From contig NZ_JNXG01000002.1 in NCBI RefSeq assembly GCF_000717025.1, positions 372,001 through 436,000 of the forward strand: DNA of 64,000 nucleotides, in the 5' to 3' direction. Position numbers and translations under genes: made by a program. Of the stretch, positions 10,150-20,694 are shown piece after piece (the stretch's first letter is position 1; every line of letters starts with the position of its first letter). Source of the stretch: Streptomyces atroolivaceus. GTDB taxonomy: Bacteria > Actinomycetota > Actinomycetes > Streptomycetales > Streptomycetaceae. Under the pieces are notes generated by a model that was not told the origin of the DNA, searched no databases, and saw nothing but the letters and a program-made list of their open reading frames with translations.

Positions 10150-10809
10150 TCACGAGTTCAGATAAGTGAGAACGGCGAGAACGCGGCGGTGATCCCCGTC
10201 ACTGGGTGACAGGCCGAGTTTCAGGAAGATGTTGCTGACGTGCTTCTCCACGGCTCCGTCGCTGACCACCAGCTGCCGGGCGACGGCTGAATTCGTACGT
10301 CCCTCGGCCATGAGACCGAGCACCTCCCGCTCGCGCGGCGTGAGGCCCGCCAGCACGTCCTGCTTGCGGCTCCGGCCCAGCAGCTGTGCCACCACCTCGG
10401 GGTCCAGGGCGGTCCCGCCCCGTGCCACCCGCACCACGGCGTCCACGAACTCCCGGACCTCGGCGACGCGGTCCTTCAGCAGATAGCCCACCCCGCGGCT
10501 GCTGCCGGCCAGCAGTTCGGTGGCGTACTGCTCCTCGACGTACTGCGAGAGCACCAGCACCCCGATGTCCGGATAGTCCTTGCGCAGCCGTACCGCCGCC
10601 CGCACGCCCTCATCGGTGTGGGTCGGTGGCATCCGCACGTCGGCGACCACCACGTCCGGCAGCGCGTCCTGCCCCGCGAGGTCGTGCACGGTCTTGATCA
10701 GCGCCTCGGCGTCCCCCACCCCCGCGACGACGTCATGCCCGAGATCGGTCAGCAGCCGGGTGAGCCCCTCCCGGAGCAGCACCGAGTCCTCGGCGATGAC
10801 GACCCGCAC
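10150..10809 (-). CDS. NarL/LuxR family response regulator
   Basis: 219 residues: a receiver domain with the acidic pair in VVIAEDS, the phospho-acceptor Asp in [10 protein letters not shown] and the conserved Lys in LLKDR, then a LuxR-type helix-turn-helix ([25 protein letters not shown]...SDGAVEKHV). The GTG at 10809 is chosen because GGAGG sits 6 bases before it and the receiver begins at once (VRVVIAED). It lies downstream of two sensor-kinase genes on the same strand, separated by a strong hairpin at 10955-10987, so it may have its own promoter. Targets are unknown. Confidence 0.9.
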   Translation of the reverse strand: MRVVIAEDSVLLREGLTRLLTDLGHDVVAGVGDAEALIKTVHDLAGQDALPDVVVADVRMPPTHTDEGVRAAVRLRKDYPDIGVLVLSQYVEEQYATELLAGSSRGVGYLLKDRVAEVREFVDAVVRVARGGTALDPEVVAQLLGRSRKQDVLAGLTPREREVLGLMAEGRTNSAVARQLVVSDGAVEKHVSNIFLKLGLSPSDGDHRRVLAVLTYLNS

Positions 10810-10954
10810 TCTTTCCTCCACGACGTTGTGTCCCCCACTGTCGGTGTTCCGTGTGTACGCCGCTGTCGCGCGCCGCTCTGTGTGTCCAGCATTCCAGCAT
10901 CGGCACCGCCATGGGCCCCACACCAGCGGTTCCGGTGCCACCGGACGCGCGACG

Positions 10955-10987
10955 GTGCCCCGGCCGCCGTGACGGCGGCCGGGGCAC
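10955..10987 (-). terminator. Strong hairpin after sensor kinase gene
   Basis: A perfect 15-bp stem GTGCCCCGGCCGCCG / CGGCGGCCGGGGCAC with a three-base loop, 33 bases beyond the kinase stop at 11020. There is no T-run, which is common for Streptomyces terminators. Confidence 0.6.
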
Positions 10988-11019
10988 TGCGGACGTGGAT
11001 CCTGTACGGAGCCGGAGTC

Positions 11020-12157
11020 TCAGCCCCGCCAGGGCAGCTCGGCCGTGACCGTCGTCGGTCCGCCGGCGGGGGAGTCGACGACGAGGATGCCGTCGACCGC
11101 GTCCAGCCGCTCCGTCAGGCCGGCGAGACCGCTCCCCCCCGCCACACCGGCCCCACCGCGCCCGTCGTCGGTGACCTGGAGCATGAGCCGGTCCTCCGCC
11201 CGCCACACGTCGACCGAGGCACGGGTGGCGCGGGCGTGCTTGCTGACGTTCTGGAGGAGCTCGGAGACCGTGAAGTACGCGATGCCCTCGATGGCCTGCG
11301 CGGGCCGTGACTCCAGGTCCACCACGACCTTCACGGGGACGGTGCAGCGGGAGGCGATGGCGGAGAGCGCGGCGTCGAGGCCGCGGTCGGTGAGGACGGC
11401 GGGGTGGATGCCGCGGGCGAGGTCGCGGAACCCTGGTGGCCAGCCGGGAAGGGCCGAGCAGACCCAGGACCATCACCCGGTCCACGGACACCAGACCACG
11501 GATGATCCACGGGGTGACCAGGACGAGAGCCAGGCCGAGCCCGCTGGTGACCGCGACCTCGAAGGTGGAGTCGAGGTAGACCTGGTGCGTGCTGTCGCCG
11601 TACAGCTGGATGCCGTCCACACCCACGTACGCCGGGAAGACCCAGCGCCACAGCGGATAGGTGAACGCTGCCCAGCCGTAGGCCCAGAACGTCACCGCGA
11701 CGGTGAACGCGAACGTCGCCCACGGCATGTGCAGCACCGCGTAGAGCAGATGCCGCCAGGACACCCCGCTCTTCAGGACCGCGCCGACCCAGGACATCAG
11801 GCCACCCTTCCCGCGCACCGGCGCGGGGTCCGCGACGTCGAGCCGCAGCAGCCCGCGCGCCCGGCCCCGCTCCACGGCCCCGAAACCGCGGCACATGGCC
11901 AGGCCGGCGGCGAGTACCGGAATGCCGAGGAAGGTGATCAGCATGCCCAGCCCCAGCGACACCATGGTGACCGCGAAGCTGAACAGAACCACGCTGATGG
12001 GCAGGCTCAGGAGCAGGTAGCCCAGCTCACGCCACGTACGCGCCTCGAACGGCGCGCGCAGCGCCGCGGGGAGGAAGTGCTTCGCCGGGGGGTAGCCCCC
12101 CGACCCGGTGCCGGGCCTCAGGTGGTCCCGCGTGTCCGGTCCGTATGCCGTGGCCAT
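11020..12157 (-). pseudogene. Sensor histidine kinase, frame-broken and lacking the histidine-box region
   Basis: From ATG 12157 the first frame gives a membrane sensor domain (WRELGYLLLSLPISVVLFSF and four or more hydrophobic segments) up to GLLGPSRLATRV. At about 11430 the coding frame switches: the second frame resumes at FRDLARGIHPAVLTDRGL and runs through the HATPase domain (SELLQNVSKHARA, the N-box; DDGRGG) to the stop at 11020. In HisKA_3 kinases about 70 residues with the motif ERDLHDGAQARL lie between these points; they are absent. As given, the protein cannot be phosphorylated on His. The junction lies at the end of a 99-bp tract (11331-11429) identical to one in the neighbouring kinase, so a collapsed-repeat assembly error is possible. 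Confidence 0.8.
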
Positions 12158-12178
12158 CAGTGGCGTCCGTCCGTTTCT

Positions 12179-12252
12179 TCCGAGCGGGTGAGTCCCGCGG
12201 GTTCTCCGAGCGGGTGCGTCCCGCGAATGTGTCCGAGCGGGTGCGTCCCGCG
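12179..12252. repeat. Three 21-bp hairpin-forming direct repeats
   Basis: Units at 12179-12199, 12205-12225 and 12232-12252, consensus TCCGAGCGGGTGCGTCCCGCG; only the first differs, by one base. Each can fold as GCGGG-loop-CCCGC. They lie 22-95 bases upstream of the first kinase start, in its presumed leader. Together with the 40-bp repeats they fill most of the 377-base gap between the two kinase genes. Confidence 0.8.
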
Positions 12253-12404
12253 AGCCGGTACAGCGGCTGGTACCCCAAGACTGCTGTGCCGGGAGCCGCG
12301 GCACCATGAGGACGGTCTCCGTATCCGGCGGGGGGTTTTCCCCACCACGGAAGTGCGGTCCCGCCCGACGGCCGCTCCCTCACCGACGCGGCGTCGCGCG
12401 GCGC

Positions 12405-12524
12405 GAGGCCCGCGGCGAGCAGCCACGAGGTGGCCGCCCTGCCCGAGGCCCGCGGCGAGCAGCCACGAGGAGGCCGCCCCGCCCGAGGCCCGCGGCGAGC
12501 AGCCACGAGGAGGCCGCCCCGCCC
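12405..12524. repeat. Three tandem 40-bp repeats (minisatellite)
   Basis: Perfectly phased units at 12405-12444, 12445-12484 and 12485-12524, each beginning GAGGCCCGCGGCGAGCAGCC; units 2 and 3 are identical and unit 1 differs at two positions. A fourth partial copy starts at 12525 beside the kinase stop at 12535. There are no spacers, so it is not a CRISPR array. Confidence 0.85.
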
Positions 12525-12534
12525 GAGGACCCGG

Positions 12535-13513
12535 TCACGCCGCACCGACCCGCTCCGCCTCGGTGTCCGCGCGGTCGCGCCAGGGCAGCTCCGCGGTGAC
12601 CGTGGTCGGGCCGCCTTCGGGGGAGTCCAGGACGAACTGCCCGTCGACCGCGCCCAGCCGCTCCGCCAGCCCCGCCATGCCCGTACCGCCGTCGAGCCGG
12701 GCGCCGCCCGTCCCGTCGTCCCGGACCTGGAGCATCAGCCGGTCGCCCGACCGCCACACGTCGACCGAAGCCGCCCTCGCACGGCTGTGCTTGCTGACGT
12801 TCTGGAGGAGCTCGGAGACCGTGAAGTACGCGATGCCCTCGATGGCGGCGGCGGGCCGGCCCGGCAGGGCCACCGACACGGTCACGGGGACGGTGCAGCG
12901 GGAGGCGATGGCGGAGAGCGCGGCGTCGAGGCCGCGGTCGGTGAGGACGGCGGGGTGGATGCCGCGGGCGAGGTCGCGGACGCTCCAGCTCGTCGGAGGG
13001 CGACAGCAGCGCCCGCGCCATCGCCCGGTCCGCGTTCGTCAGCCCACGCGCCAGGTAGGGGAGCACGGGCCAGAGGACGAACAGGCTCACCAGCGTCACG
13101 GCGAACGTCGCCACGCCCCACGGCAGCCGGATGAACGAATACAGCAACGTCCGCCAGCCCACCGGGTCCTTCAGCCCCGCCCACAGCCAGGTGAAGAAGC
13201 CCTGGCCCCGACGGCTCCGCGCCATCGGGCTCGGCTCCTCGATCCGTACCCCGAGCATGCTCCGCGCCCGGCCGCGCTCGACCCGCCCGAGACCGCGCGC
13301 GCCCTGAAGTCCCAGCGCGAGCAACGGCAGTCCGATCACGGTGACGGAGAGCCCGGCGCCCACGCCGACGAGGAACACCGTGTACACGAACCCGGCGATC
13401 GCCACCGGCAGATTGGCCAGGAGATACGCGATCTCCTTCCACGTCCACCGGTCGAAGGCGATGCGTGCGGGCGGCGGCCGGTCGTTGTCCGGCGGGGAGG
13501 GGCTCATGGTCAT
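12535..13513 (-). pseudogene. Second sensor histidine kinase, same frame break and missing histidine box
   Basis: A paralogue of the preceding kinase. From ATG 13513 (or 13507) a membrane sensor domain runs ([18 protein letters not shown] and further hydrophobic segments) to ARALLSPSDELER. At about 12982 the frame switches and homology resumes at VRDLARGIHPAVLTDRGL, continuing through SELLQNVSKHSRARAASVDVW and DDGTGG to the stop at 12535. The roughly 70-residue dimerisation and phosphoacceptor segment is missing exactly as in the neighbour, and 12882-12980 is identical to 11331-11429. Order on the strand: this kinase, repeats, second kinase, response regulator. A real double deletion or a collapsed repeat in the assembly are both possible. 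Confidence 0.8.
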
Positions 13514-13705
13514 ACGACCAGCGTGCCGGGCCGGGCGCGCCCACGCCATGGGGTTCGTGGGTGAGGCCGAGTAGGGATAACCCCACCTCCCGTGTCACCT
13601 CCGGCCCCACCCGTTGTGCGACGGGGCTGCTTACCCTCTCTTTAACAGGGCCTAGACTCCCGTGCGTACAGACCGTCGAACAGGTTGAGGGAGCGAGGGA
13701 CGGAC

Positions 13706-14107
13706 GTGGCGGACGTGCCGGGACCGACCGTTCTCGCGTCGGACTACTTCCAGAGCTACTCAGTGGTCGGACTGCTCGCCGTGGTGGGCGTGCTGTTCGT
13801 CGCCGTCGCCTTCGGGGCCGGCCGGCTGCTGAGGCCCGTGGTCCCGACGCCGGAGAAACTCCTCACGTACGAGTGCGGCGTGGACCCCGTGGGGGAGGGC
13901 TGGGCCCACACCCAGGTTCGCTATTACGTGTACGCCTTCCTGTACGTGATCTTCGCCGTCGACTCGATCTTCCTGTTCCCGTGGGCGACGGTGTTCGCGG
14001 CCCCCGGATACGGGGCGACGACACTGGTGGAGATGTTCATCTTCCTCGGTTTCCTGGCCGTGGGACTGCTCTACGCATGGAAGAAGGGCGTTCTCGAATG
14101 GGCGTGA
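13706..14107 (+). CDS. nuoA: NADH-quinone oxidoreductase-like subunit A
   Basis: 133 residues, three transmembrane segments, with the NuoA signatures [11 protein letters not shown] and [19 protein letters not shown]. The GTG at 13706 is chosen for the GAGGGA ribosome site 5 bases upstream. First gene of a tightly packed ten-gene operon. It encodes a membrane-arm subunit next to the quinone cavity of complex I. The last 10 bases overlap nuoB. Confidence 0.93.
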   Translation: MADVPGPTVLASDYFQSYSVVGLLAVVGVLFVAVAFGAGRLLRPVVPTPEKLLTYECGVDPVGEGWAHTQVRYYVYAFLYVIFAVDSIFLFPWATVFAAPGYGATTLVEMFIFLGFLAVGLLYAWKKGVLEWA

Positions 14108-14733
14108 CGAGCCGGCCGAACCCCGAACCTCCCGTGTCGCTTCCCGACCCGGCACCACTGCCCGAGCCGAAGAGGCTCGGCGTGCTGTCCAGGCTCGCGC
14201 CCGAACCGATGAAGGTGGTCCTCAACTGGGGCCGCCGTTACAGCCTCTGGGTCTTCAACTTCGGGCTCGCCTGCTGCGCCATCGAGTTCATCGCCGCCTC
14301 CATGGCGCGCCACGACTTCATCCGGCTCGGCGTCATCCCGTTCGCGCCCGGCCCCCGGCAGGCCGACCTGATGGTCGTGTCCGGCACGGTGACGGACAAG
14401 ATGGCCCCGGCCGTGAAGCGGCTCTACGAGCAGATGCCCGAGCCGAAGTACGTCATCTCCTTCGGCGCCTGCTCCAACTGCGGCGGGCCGTACTGGGATT
14501 CGTACTCCGTGACGAAGGGCGTCGACCAGATCATCCCCGTCGACGTGTACGTACCCGGCTGCCCGCCCCGGCCCGAGGCGCTCCTCCAGGGCATCCTCAA
14601 GCTCCAGGAGAAGATCGCCCGCGAATCGCTCGCCGAGCGGTACGCCACGAAGGACACGGCCCGCCCCTCCGCCGACGCCCTACGCAGCGGTCTCGTCGCA
14701 CCCCCGAAGACACCGGGGGAGGAGCGGACATGA
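14098..14733 (+). CDS. nuoB: NADH-quinone oxidoreductase-like subunit B (N2 cluster)
   Basis: 211 residues. The ligands of the terminal 4Fe-4S cluster N2 are intact: Cys59-Cys60 in ACCAIEF, Cys125 in [12 protein letters not shown] and Cys155 in VPGCPPRPE. This subunit passes electrons to quinone and normally binds NuoD and NuoI. A Pro-rich N-terminal extension of about 25 residues precedes the core, and the C-terminus is longer than in E. coli. It overlaps nuoA by 10 bases and nuoC by 4 (ATGA). Confidence 0.95.
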   Translation: MGVTSRPNPEPPVSLPDPAPLPEPKRLGVLSRLAPEPMKVVLNWGRRYSLWVFNFGLACCAIEFIAASMARHDFIRLGVIPFAPGPRQADLMVVSGTVTDKMAPAVKRLYEQMPEPKYVISFGACSNCGGPYWDSYSVTKGVDQIIPVDVYVPGCPPRPEALLQGILKLQEKIARESLAERYATKDTARPSADALRSGLVAPPKTPGEERT

Positions 14734-15968
14734 CCGCCTCGGACACCTTCGACCGTCTGCCCGACGCCGTCACCGAGGTCTTCGGCGCGGATGCCACCGC
14801 CGCGCACGCGTACGACCTGCTGACCGTCGACGTCCCCGCCGCCGCCTGGACAGCCGCCCTCGAAACGGCCCGCGACGAGCTGGGCTGCACCTACTTCGAC
14901 TGGCTGAGCGCCGTCGACGAACCGGGCACCGGCTTCCGGGTCTGCGCCCATGTCGCGGCCCTCGGCGGCGGCACGGTCCGACGCCTGCTGCTCCGCACGA
15001 CCGTCCCGCACGACGCGGCCACGCTGCCCACCGCCGTCGGCGTCTACGCGGGCGCCGCGTGGCACGAGCGCGAGACGTACGAGATGTTCGGCGTCGCCTT
15101 CGAGGACCACCCGCATCTCGTCCCCCTGCTGCTGCCCGAGAGCTTCGAGGGCCACCCGCTGCGCAAGGACTTCGTCCTGGCCGCCCGGGTCGCCAAGGCC
15201 TGGCCGGGTGCGAAGGAACCGGGCGAGTCCGAACACGGGGGGCCCAAGCGACGCACGATGCTGCCCCCCGGGGTGCCCGATCCGAACGAGTGGGGCCCGC
15301 TCAAGGGGCAGCTGCCGCCCGCTCCTGCCCGCCCGGCCCGGGGAGCGCGTGCGGCGGGCGACCGCCCGGCGCGCCGGGCCCGCAGCGCGAGCGAGGGCTC
15401 GGCGGCGCAGCGGCCGGACGCGGCGGAGTCCCCGCAGGCGGCGCCGCCGCGCCGGGCCCGCAGCGCGTCCCAGGGTTCTGCCAGCCAGGCCACCGGCCCG
15501 GCCGCGCCTCCGGGCGGTACGCCGGACGCCGGTGTCGCGCGGTCCGGCGGCGGCGACGCGGCACGCGCGACGGGTGCGGCCGGCAGCGCGGACGCACCCT
15601 GGCACGACGCGCGCCCGGCCTTCGACGACGCGCAGGCGCAGCCGGCGCCGGAGCGGCCTGAGCCTGAGCCGGCGCCTGCGCCTGAGCCGGCGTCGACACC
15701 GGGACCTGAAAAGCCGTCGGAGCCCGAGCGGCCCTCAGAGCCCGAGGCATCGGACGCCTCTGCGCACGGCGACGCCGACCACGGCCCGGACGGCACCCCG
15801 GACCATGCCTCGGACGGCACCCCGGACCATGCCTCGGACGGCACCTCCGGCCCCGAGCCCGACCGCGGCGCCGAGTCCGACCGCGGTGCCGGTCCTGAGG
15901 CCGATCCCGCGTCCCGAACCGACCGCTCCGCCGGTCCCGACCGTCCCGCCGGAGGCGATACCGCGTGA
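14730..15968 (+). CDS. nuoC: NADH-quinone oxidoreductase-like subunit C with long disordered tail
   Basis: 412 residues. Residues 1 to about 190 are the 30-kDa subunit domain, with [16 protein letters not shown] and [10 protein letters not shown], the NuoC signature. The remaining 220 or so residues are low complexity, rich in Ala, Pro, Glu, Asp and Ser, with repeats such as [12 protein letters not shown] and two copies of PDHASDGT. There is no NuoD sequence in the tail, so this is not a C-D fusion. The reading frame holds to an overlapping GTGA with nuoH, so the tail looks real rather than a frameshift artefact. Confidence 0.9.
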   Translation: MTASDTFDRLPDAVTEVFGADATAAHAYDLLTVDVPAAAWTAALETARDELGCTYFDWLSAVDEPGTGFRVCAHVAALGGGTVRRLLLRTTVPHDAATLPTAVGVYAGAAWHERETYEMFGVAFEDHPHLVPLLLPESFEGHPLRKDFVLAARVAKAWPGAKEPGESEHGGPKRRTMLPPGVPDPNEWGPLKGQLPPAPARPARGARAAGDRPARRARSASEGSAAQRPDAAESPQAAPPRRARSASQGSASQATGPAAPPGGTPDAGVARSGGGDAARATGAAGSADAPWHDARPAFDDAQAQPAPERPEPEPAPAPEPASTPGPEKPSEPERPSEPEASDASAHGDADHGPDGTPDHASDGTPDHASDGTSGPEPDRGAESDRGAGPEADPASRTDRSAGPDRPAGGDTA

Positions 15969-16933
15969 ACGACGTACTCGACGTCGCCCTCCGCCTCGCC
16001 ATCGTCTTCGCCGTCTTCATGGTGGTCCCGCTCGTCGTGGGGCAGGCGGAGCACAAGGTGATGGCCCACATGCAGGGCCGCCTCGGCCCCATGTACGCGG
16101 GCGGGTTCCACGGATGGGCCCAGCTCGTGGCGGACGGGGTGAAGTTCGCGCAGAAGGAAGACGTCGTACCGGCCGCCGCGGACCGCCGCATCTTCCAGCT
16201 GGCGCCCGCCGTCGCCCTGCTCCCGTACCTCCTCGTGATCGTCGCCATCCCGATCGGCCCCAGCGAGGGGGCGGTCGGTCAGGTGGTCGACGCGGGCATC
16301 TTCTTCGTACTGGCCGTCATGGGCGTCGGCGTACTCGGCTCACTGATGGCGGGCTGGGCCTCGGCCAACAAGTACTCCCTCCTCGGTGGCCTCCGCACCG
16401 CAGCGCAGCTGCTCGCCTACGAGCTCCCGATGCTGCTCGCCGCCGCCTCCGTGGCCATGGCCGCCGGTACCGTGTCGCTCCCCGGCATCCTCAACGCCTT
16501 CGAGTGGTGGTGGCTGCCCTGGCAGATCGTCGGCGCCCTGGTCTTCTTCGTGGCGGGGCTCGCCGAACTCCAGCGTCCGCCCTTCGACATGCCGGTCGCG
16601 GACTCGGAGATCATCTTCGGCGCGTACACCGAGTACACGGGACTCCGCTTCGCCCTGTTCCTGCTGGCCGAGTACGCCGGAATCGTCGTCCTGTGCGGTC
16701 TGACGACCGTCCTCTTCCTGGGCGGATGGCACGGGCCGCTGGGCGCCGACGGGCTCGGCTGGGTCTGGACCCTGCTCAAGACCGGTGTTCTCGCGTTCGT
16801 CGTCATCTGGCTCCGGGTCACCTACCCCCGCCTGCGCGAGGACCAGCTGCAGAAGCTCGCCTGGACCACGCTCATCCCCCTCGCTCTCGCGCAGATCGCG
16901 CTCACCGGCATCGTGAAGGTGGCGATCAACTAG
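15965..16933 (+). CDS. nuoH: NADH-quinone oxidoreductase-like subunit H
   Basis: 322 residues, about eight transmembrane segments. [29 protein letters not shown] is interrupted only by normal family variation, and the loop [23 protein letters not shown] carries the acidic residues near the quinone cavity. NuoH joins the hydrophilic arm to the membrane arm. GTG start overlapping the nuoC stop; its TAG shares one base with the nuoI GTG. Confidence 0.95.
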   Translation: MNDVLDVALRLAIVFAVFMVVPLVVGQAEHKVMAHMQGRLGPMYAGGFHGWAQLVADGVKFAQKEDVVPAAADRRIFQLAPAVALLPYLLVIVAIPIGPSEGAVGQVVDAGIFFVLAVMGVGVLGSLMAGWASANKYSLLGGLRTAAQLLAYELPMLLAAASVAMAAGTVSLPGILNAFEWWWLPWQIVGALVFFVAGLAELQRPPFDMPVADSEIIFGAYTEYTGLRFALFLLAEYAGIVVLCGLTTVLFLGGWHGPLGADGLGWVWTLLKTGVLAFVVIWLRVTYPRLREDQLQKLAWTTLIPLALAQIALTGIVKVAIN

Positions 16934-17553
16934 TGCCCCCGATCCCCGGCTCAGGCCTGGCCAAGGGTCTCGCCGTCACTCTGCGGACCATGACGAAGCG
17001 CACGGTCACCGCGCAGTACCCCGACGTACAGCCCGAACTGCCGCCCCGCTCCCGGGGCGTCATCGGACTGTTCGAGGAGAACTGCACGGTCTGCATGCTC
17101 TGCGCCCGTGAGTGCCCCGACTGGTGCATCTACATCGACTCCCACAAGGAGACGGTGCCCCCGGCCGCGCCCGGCGGTCGCGAGCGCAGCCGCAATGTCC
17201 TGGACCGTTTCGCGATCGACTTCGCCCTGTGCATGTACTGCGGTATCTGCATCGAGGTGTGTCCTTTCGACGCGCTGTTCTGGTCGCCCGAGTTCGAGTA
17301 CGCGGAGACGGACATCCACGAGCTCACCCATGAGCGCGACAAGCTCCGTGAGTGGATGTGGACCGTGCCCGAGCCGCCCGCGCTGGACCCCGGAGCCGAG
17401 GAGCCCAAGGAGATCGCCGCCGCCCGCAAGACGGCGGACAAGCTCCAGGCCCAGGAGGAGCGAGTGGCCCAGGAAGCCCGGGAGGCCCAGGGAGCACAGC
17501 CCGGCAAGGAAGCCCAGTCGGGCCAGGCGGCGGAACAGGAGGGGCAGGAGTGA
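16933..17553 (+). CDS. nuoI: NADH-quinone oxidoreductase-like subunit I, 2x[4Fe-4S]
   Basis: 206 residues with two ferredoxin-type motifs: Cys51-54-57-61 ([12 protein letters not shown]) and Cys100-103-106-110 ([12 protein letters not shown]). It carries clusters N6a and N6b, which would be the electron entry point in a complex without NuoEFG. The C-terminal 45 residues are a charged Gln/Glu/Ala tail ([12 protein letters not shown]). Start at GTG 16933 in the TAGTG junction with nuoH. Confidence 0.93.
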   Translation: MPPIPGSGLAKGLAVTLRTMTKRTVTAQYPDVQPELPPRSRGVIGLFEENCTVCMLCARECPDWCIYIDSHKETVPPAAPGGRERSRNVLDRFAIDFALCMYCGICIEVCPFDALFWSPEFEYAETDIHELTHERDKLREWMWTVPEPPALDPGAEEPKEIAAARKTADKLQAQEERVAQEAREAQGAQPGKEAQSGQAAEQEGQE

Positions 17554-18281
17554 CCCTCGCGGCCACCGCCGGACACCCCGGCTTCCTCTCGCCGACCGGC
17601 GTCGAGATCGCCTTCGTCCTGGTTGGGCTCGTCACGTTCGGCGCGGCCCTCATCACCGTCACGACCAAGCAACTCGTGCACGCCGCCCTCTGGCTCGTGG
17701 TGGCGCTCGGCGGCATCGCGGTGGAGTACCTCCTGCTCACGGCCGAGTTCATCGCATGGGTGCAGGTGCTGATCTACGTCGGCTCCATCGTGGTCCTCCT
17801 CCTCTTCGGCCTGATGCTCACCAGAGCTCCCATCGGCCGTTCCCCGGACGCCGACTCGGGCAACCGAGGGCTCGCCCTCGGTGTCGCCGTCGCCTCCGCC
17901 GCGGCCCTCGTCTGGGTCGTCGTGGACGCCTTCCGTACGACCTGGATCAATCTGGAGGGCCCGGCCCAGGGCTCCACCAAGGCCTCCGGCGAGTTCCTCT
18001 TCCGGCACTGGGTGCTCCCCTTCGAAGCCCTCTCGGTCCTGCTGCTCGCCGCCCTCGTGGGCGCGATCGTCCTGTCCCGCAAGGAGGGCAAGGACGGCAA
18101 GGACCCCGGGGGCGGCGTCGGCGCCAAGGGGAGCAAGGGCGGCCCGCGCGGCAAGGACCGGCACGTCATGCGGGACCGCACGGACCGCACGGACCGCGAG
18201 GACCGCACGGCCCGCACGGCCCGCACGTACCGTACGGACCGGCAGGAACAGTCGGCCGCGAGCCGGGAGGACATGAGCTGA
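17550..18281 (+). CDS. nuoJ: NADH-quinone oxidoreductase-like subunit J
   Basis: 243 residues. Five transmembrane segments, with [24 protein letters not shown] and [22 protein letters not shown], the typical NuoJ third and fourth helices. The last 60 residues are a highly charged tail with repeated TDR/TAR units ([17 protein letters not shown]), unusual for this subunit. GTG start overlapping the nuoI stop. Confidence 0.92.
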   Translation: MTLAATAGHPGFLSPTGVEIAFVLVGLVTFGAALITVTTKQLVHAALWLVVALGGIAVEYLLLTAEFIAWVQVLIYVGSIVVLLLFGLMLTRAPIGRSPDADSGNRGLALGVAVASAAALVWVVVDAFRTTWINLEGPAQGSTKASGEFLFRHWVLPFEALSVLLLAALVGAIVLSRKEGKDGKDPGGGVGAKGSKGGPRGKDRHVMRDRTDRTDREDRTARTARTYRTDRQEQSAASREDMS

Positions 18282-18694
18282 TGCACCTCGCCTATCCCGC
18301 AGTCCTCGCCGTCCTCCTCTTCTGCACGGGGCTCTATGGGGTGCTCGCCCGCCGCAACGCGATCCTCGTCCTGATGTCCGTCGAGCTCATGCTCAACGCC
18401 GTCAACCTCAACCTGGTCGCCTTCGACGTCTGGCTCCGCGACGCACTCCACGCCGGCCAGGCCCTCACCCTCTTCACGATCGCCATCGCGGCGGCCGAGA
18501 TCGGCATCGGCCTCGCGATCGTCCTGGCCGTCTACCGCAACCGCGGCAGCTCGGACATCGACCGTCTCCGCGACACCGCGGAGACCGACGACGCCGAAAC
18601 GCTCCCCGACGACGCCGACGCCGCGCGGGACAGCACCGCGGACCAGGCCACTGCTCCTGCAGGGAAAGCAAAGAAGGCAGAGGCCACCGCGTGA
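18281..18694 (+). CDS. nuoK: NADH-quinone oxidoreductase-like subunit K
   Basis: 137 residues. Three transmembrane helices with the conserved glutamates of the proton path: [16 protein letters not shown] and [17 protein letters not shown]. After residue 95 comes an acidic tail of about 40 residues ([16 protein letters not shown]) not found in E. coli NuoK. TGATG junction with nuoJ and GTGA overlap with nuoL. Confidence 0.93.
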   Translation: MHLAYPAVLAVLLFCTGLYGVLARRNAILVLMSVELMLNAVNLNLVAFDVWLRDALHAGQALTLFTIAIAAAEIGIGLAIVLAVYRNRGSSDIDRLRDTAETDDAETLPDDADAARDSTADQATAPAGKAKKAEATA

Positions 18695-20691
18695 CCACCA
18701 CGACCCTCGCCGTCCTGGTCCCCCTCCTCCCCTTCCTGGGCGCCGCCGCAGGACTCCTCCTGGGCCGGACCGCACCCGGCTTCGTCCGTCCTCTCGCCGT
18801 CCTGCCGACCCTCGCCGCCGCCGTCCTCGCCGTCGTCGTCGCCGCACGCCAGGGCGGCGGCCGGCCCATCGACGCCGCGACCCAGCTGACCCCCACCGGT
18901 TCGGTCCCGGTCGACCTGGCCCTGCACCTCGACGGCTTCGCCGTCCTCGTCGCCGTCCTCGTCGGGCTCGTCGCCACCTGCGTACAGGTCTACTCGACGG
19001 CGTACCTGAAGGACGATGCCCGCTACCCCTCGTACGCGGCACTCGTCTCCCTCTTCACCTCCGCGATGCTGCTCGTCGTCTACTCCGGCGACCTCATGGT
19101 GCTCCTGGTCGGCTGGGAGATCATGGGCATCTGCTCGTACTTCCTCGTCGGCCACTACTGGGAGACCTCCGAGGCCCGTGCCGCCTCCCTCAAGGCCTTC
19201 CTCGTCACCAAGCTCGGCGACGTGCCCTTCCTCATCGGCCTGTTCGCGCTCGCCGCGGACACCGGCACCTTCCGCATCACCGGCATCCTGGCCGCCGTCA
19301 CCAACGGCGGACTCGACCACCCCACCCTCATCGCGCTGCTGCTCCTCGCCGGCGTGGCGGGCAAGTCCGCGCAGTTCCCCCTGCACACCTGGCTGCCCGA
19401 CGCGATGGCCGGCCCCACCCCCGTCTCCGCGCTCATCCACGCCGCGACGATGGTCGCCGCCGGTATCTACTTCGTGGCCCGGCTCCTCCCCGTCTTCGCC
19501 GCCTCCGGCGCCGCCCTCGTCGTCCTCGCCCTGATGGCGGCCGTCACGATGATCGGCTCAGGACTCGCCGCACTCGCGCAGGACGACATCAAACGTGTCC
19601 TCGCCTACTCGACGATCGGCCAGCTCGGCTACATGTCCGGCGCCCTGGCCGTCGGCGACCGCGGGGCCGCCGTCTTCCACCTCCTGTCGCACGGTGCGTT
19701 CAAGGCCGTCCTCTTCCTCGCGGCGGGCGTCGTCATCCACGCCGCGGGAACCAACTCACTCGCCGCCATGTCCCGCATGAGCGGGCTGAACAAGCGCATC
19801 CCCGACGCCTACTGGACGATGACCGTCGCGCTCCTCGCGCTCGCCGCGATCCCTCCGTTCGCCGGCTTCTTCTCCAAGGAAGCCGTCCTCGTCGCCGCCG
19901 AGCACACCGCCTTCGGAGACCGTGACGTCGCCCCGGCCGCGGCCGGCTGGACGATCCTCGTCGCCGGGCTCGCCGCCGCGGTCCTCACCGCGGCCTACGC
20001 CACGCGGCTGTGGCTCCTCGCCTTCCGCGGGCGCGGCACCGAGGCCCCCGACCACGGCAGGCAGCCCGTGGCGATGACCTCCGTCCTGTGGGTCCTCGCC
20101 GTCCCCACGATCGCCTTCGGGCTCGCCGCCGGCGTCCTCGTCGACTGGTTCGACGGACACAGCCTCGCCCCCTCCCTCACGACCGCCGTCCTCTCCACCG
20201 GCGTCGGACTCGTCGGCGGACTCGTCACCTACGGGGCATGGCGCCACACCACGGCGCTCGCCGACCGTCCCCCGGTCGGGGCCGTAGCCGCCCACCCCGG
20301 GGGCGAACCCGCGCTCGTGGAGGCCGAGGCGATCGCCTCGCACACAGCGGTGTACGGCACCATCGCCGACGCCCCGGACCCGTCGGATCCCGGCAGGCTC
20401 CTCCTGGGGCCGATGCACCGCCACGCGGTCACCGGCTTCCACCTCGACGCCCTGTACACGGCGCTGTTCGTCCGCCCCGTGGGGGCCGCAGCACGGCTCG
20501 TCCACTTCCTGGACCGTGAGGTCGTCGAGACGTACGTACGCGGCTCGGGCAGCATCGCCCGCGGGCTCGGCACCGCGATCCGCCGGAGCCAGACCGGCAA
20601 CGTGCAGACCTACCTCGGCGCGCTCCTCGCCGGAACCCTTGTCCTGGCGATCGCCGCCGTCGTCTTCGCCAACGTCTACGCCGGGGCGTGA
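18691..20691 (+). CDS. nuoL: NADH-quinone oxidoreductase-like subunit L, proton channel
   Basis: 666 residues, an antiporter-like subunit with about 16 transmembrane helices. [49 protein letters not shown] and the Lys-containing broken helix [18 protein letters not shown] are all present. The C-terminal lateral-helix region ends hydrophobic. It pumps protons in the distal membrane arm. Confidence 0.96.
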   Translation: MTTTTLAVLVPLLPFLGAAAGLLLGRTAPGFVRPLAVLPTLAAAVLAVVVAARQGGGRPIDAATQLTPTGSVPVDLALHLDGFAVLVAVLVGLVATCVQVYSTAYLKDDARYPSYAALVSLFTSAMLLVVYSGDLMVLLVGWEIMGICSYFLVGHYWETSEARAASLKAFLVTKLGDVPFLIGLFALAADTGTFRITGILAAVTNGGLDHPTLIALLLLAGVAGKSAQFPLHTWLPDAMAGPTPVSALIHAATMVAAGIYFVARLLPVFAASGAALVVLALMAAVTMIGSGLAALAQDDIKRVLAYSTIGQLGYMSGALAVGDRGAAVFHLLSHGAFKAVLFLAAGVVIHAAGTNSLAAMSRMSGLNKRIPDAYWTMTVALLALAAIPPFAGFFSKEAVLVAAEHTAFGDRDVAPAAAGWTILVAGLAAAVLTAAYATRLWLLAFRGRGTEAPDHGRQPVAMTSVLWVLAVPTIAFGLAAGVLVDWFDGHSLAPSLTTAVLSTGVGLVGGLVTYGAWRHTTALADRPPVGAVAAHPGGEPALVEAEAIASHTAVYGTIADAPDPSDPGRLLLGPMHRHAVTGFHLDALYTALFVRPVGAAARLVHFLDREVVETYVRGSGSIARGLGTAIRRSQTGNVQTYLGALLAGTLVLAIAAVVFANVYAGA

Positions 20692-20694
20692 ACC

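Noticed and set aside
12405..12524. Tandem 40-bp repeats as a CRISPR array
   Set aside because: The units abut with no unique spacers and no cas genes are nearby.
15300..15968. NuoC tail as a frameshift artefact or NuoC-NuoD fusion
   Set aside because: The stop overlaps the nuoH start as elsewhere in the operon, composition is consistently Pro/Ala/acidic, and no NuoD motif is present.
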